Source of the DNA: Verrucomicrobiaceae bacterium | GTDB taxonomy: Bacteria; Verrucomicrobiota; Verrucomicrobiia; Verrucomicrobiales; Verrucomicrobiaceae | Length of the DNA stretch: 6,252 bases | Direction of reading: 5' to 3' | Assembly (NCBI GenBank): GCA_947463285.1 | Contig: CANHTV010000232.1 | Span: 1-6,252 of the forward strand | In this document: positions 5,455-6,252 of the stretch, piece after piece | How positions within the stretch are numbered: the stretch's first letter is position 1 | Layout: the number at the start of each line of letters is the position of its first letter | Program-made: the position numbers and the translations under genes | The notes under the pieces: model-generated | The model's database searches: none | The model's input: only the letters and a program-made list of their open reading frames with translations | Told to the model about the DNA's origin: nothing

Positions 5455-6252
5455 TCAGCGCTTCCATTCGGAGAGTACCTTGGGCAACAGTTTATGCTCC
5501 GCCTTTTTGATGCGTGCATGCAGGGTTTCGGCATCATCTCCGACGAGGATAGGTACCTTGGTCTGAGCCAAAATGCGTCCGGCATCAATCTCTGCCGTTA
5601 CCAGATGCACGGTACAACCTGTTTCCAGCTCACCTTCATCCAGGGCGTCTTGCACGGCATGGGCTCCTTTAAATTTTGGCAGCAATGAAGGATGCACGTT
5701 CACCAGCCGATCCGCATAAAGGTTAATTACGGGCTCTTTGAGGATGCGCATGAAGCCGACGAGCACGACGACGTCCACCTGGGCATGCTGTAAAAGTTCC
5801 GCGACACGCTTCTGCGCTTGCTCGGCGAATTTTTTGCCTTCTCCGCCATCGACATGTTGAGCCTCGATGCCCTCAGCTCGGGCGATTTTCAGGAAGTTCG
5901 ACTCCGCTTGGTCGGAAATCGCCACAGCGATCTCTGCATCTAGGCTGCCTTCATGAATGGCATCAATGATGGCCTGCAAATTACTGCCTACACCAGAGCC
6001 AAGAACACCAAGTTTGAGAGGCTTGGAGTTATCCGCCGGGTTCGTCATGCGCTCGACGATGCGTGTGGTGGATCGTCCGGCCACGAGGGACAAGATCTGG
6101 ATCTCTGCACCCACTTCCTTCAGGGCTCCGCGCTCCTCAGGATCGAGGGACTCCGGCGTGTAGTCGCCCCCCTTGGCATAGATGTGCGGGCGGATGGTCT
6201 GAATCAGCGATGTGGCGCGCTTGTCTCCGAAAATCACCACCGCATCCACCGC
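5455..6252 (-). CDS. purN: Fusion of HldE2-like nucleotidyltransferase domain to phosphoribosylglycinamide formyltransferase (PurN), 5' end outside window
   Basis: The frame is open from the right edge to the TGA at 5455-5457. The first 68 or so visible residues are the C-terminal part of an HldE2/RfaE2-type adenylyltransferase (ADP-heptose synthesis), recognised by AKGGDYTPES and GRSTTRIVER. After a linker of about ten residues starting MTNPADNSKP comes a complete PurN, which transfers a formyl group from 10-formyl-tetrahydrofolate to glycinamide ribonucleotide in purine synthesis. Counting from the linker Met (ATG at 6046-6048), PurN shows the phosphate loop GSGVGSNLQAI, GFMRIL, and catalytic Asn117 and His119 in NVHPSLLP and Asp155 in EIDAG, equivalent to E. 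coli Asn106, His108 and Asp144. PurN alone is 197 residues, slightly short at the C-terminus compared with E. coli (212). No stop separates the domains. The internal ATG could also give free PurN. The N-terminal half of HldE2 is not visible. Confidence 0.9.
   Translation of the reverse strand, partial: AVDAVVIFGDKRATSLIQTIRPHIYAKGGDYTPESLDPEERGALKEVGAEIQILSLVAGRSTTRIVERMTNPADNSKPLKLGVLGSGVGSNLQAIIDAIHEGSLDAEIAVAISDQAESNFLKIARAEGIEAQHVDGGEGKKFAEQAQKRVAELLQHAQVDVVVLVGFMRILKEPVINLYADRLVNVHPSLLPKFKGAHAVQDALDEGELETGCTVHLVTAEIDAGRILAQTKVPILVGDDAETLHARIKKAEHKLLPKVLSEWKR
6049..6252 (-). other. HldE2/RfaE2-like domain (C-terminal part) within the fusion
   Basis: This segment encodes the second half of a nucleotidyltransferase domain related to D-glycero-beta-D-manno-heptose 1-phosphate adenylyltransferase. 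The visible signature elements are VDAVVIFGD, IRPHIYAKGGDYTP and the terminal GRSTT. The HxGH-type nucleotide-binding motif and the start codon would lie beyond the right edge, so it cannot be judged here whether this domain is active. A GTG at 6247-6249 is in frame, but it sits inside the conserved VDAVV strand and is not a plausible start. Confidence 0.8.

Noticed and set aside
6247..6249. GTG as the start of the right-hand gene
   Set aside because: It falls inside the conserved VDAVV strand of the HldE2-like domain, so the frame must continue beyond the window edge.

Overview
The window looks like chromosomal core sequence from a Gram-negative bacterium. The best guess is a member of the Verrucomicrobia or the wider PVC group. 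This is inferred from gene content: an LptF/LptG-type lipopolysaccharide permease, heptose-type enzymes, a bifunctional-nuclease (DUF151) protein, and a hexulose-phosphate-synthase-like protein beside a zinc dehydrogenase. Moderately high GC and the lack of clear Shine-Dalgarno sequences before most genes also fit. No rRNA gene or other phylogenetic marker is present, so the assignment is tentative. I see no mobile element, CRISPR array, tRNA or phage gene.

Layout. On the left, a DUF151 protein runs leftwards off the window edge and ends, as far as visible, in a very acidic tail. It is divergent from ribD across about 145 bp. Rightwards, ribD (riboflavin biosynthesis) overlaps by ATGA with a small HAD-type phosphatase of the GmhB/HisB-N class. 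After about 70 bp comes a hexulose-6-phosphate synthase / keto-gulonate-phosphate decarboxylase family protein. After another 100 bp comes a zinc-dependent medium-chain dehydrogenase. On the right, transcription is leftwards: an in-frame fusion of the C-terminal half of a heptose-1-phosphate adenylyltransferase (HldE2-like) domain to PurN enters from the right edge, followed 69 bp later by an LptF/LptG permease. The permease converges with the dehydrogenase, leaving only 13 bp between the two stop codons.

How the genes fit together. Three themes appear. The first is riboflavin: RibD makes a phosphorylated pyrimidine that needs a HAD phosphatase for its next step, and a HAD phosphatase is translationally coupled to it. 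The second is the outer membrane and heptose: the GmhB-like phosphatase, the HldE2-like domain and the permease all belong to lipopolysaccharide families. The third is a possible sugar or polyol oxidation pair, the dehydrogenase and the HPS/KGPDC-like protein.

The two most notable points are the HldE2–PurN fusion, which joins a cell-envelope nucleotidyltransferase to a purine enzyme, and the candidate for the unassigned riboflavin-pathway phosphatase. The dehydrogenase also lacks the four cysteines that bind structural zinc in typical relatives. All other genes look intact and ordinary.
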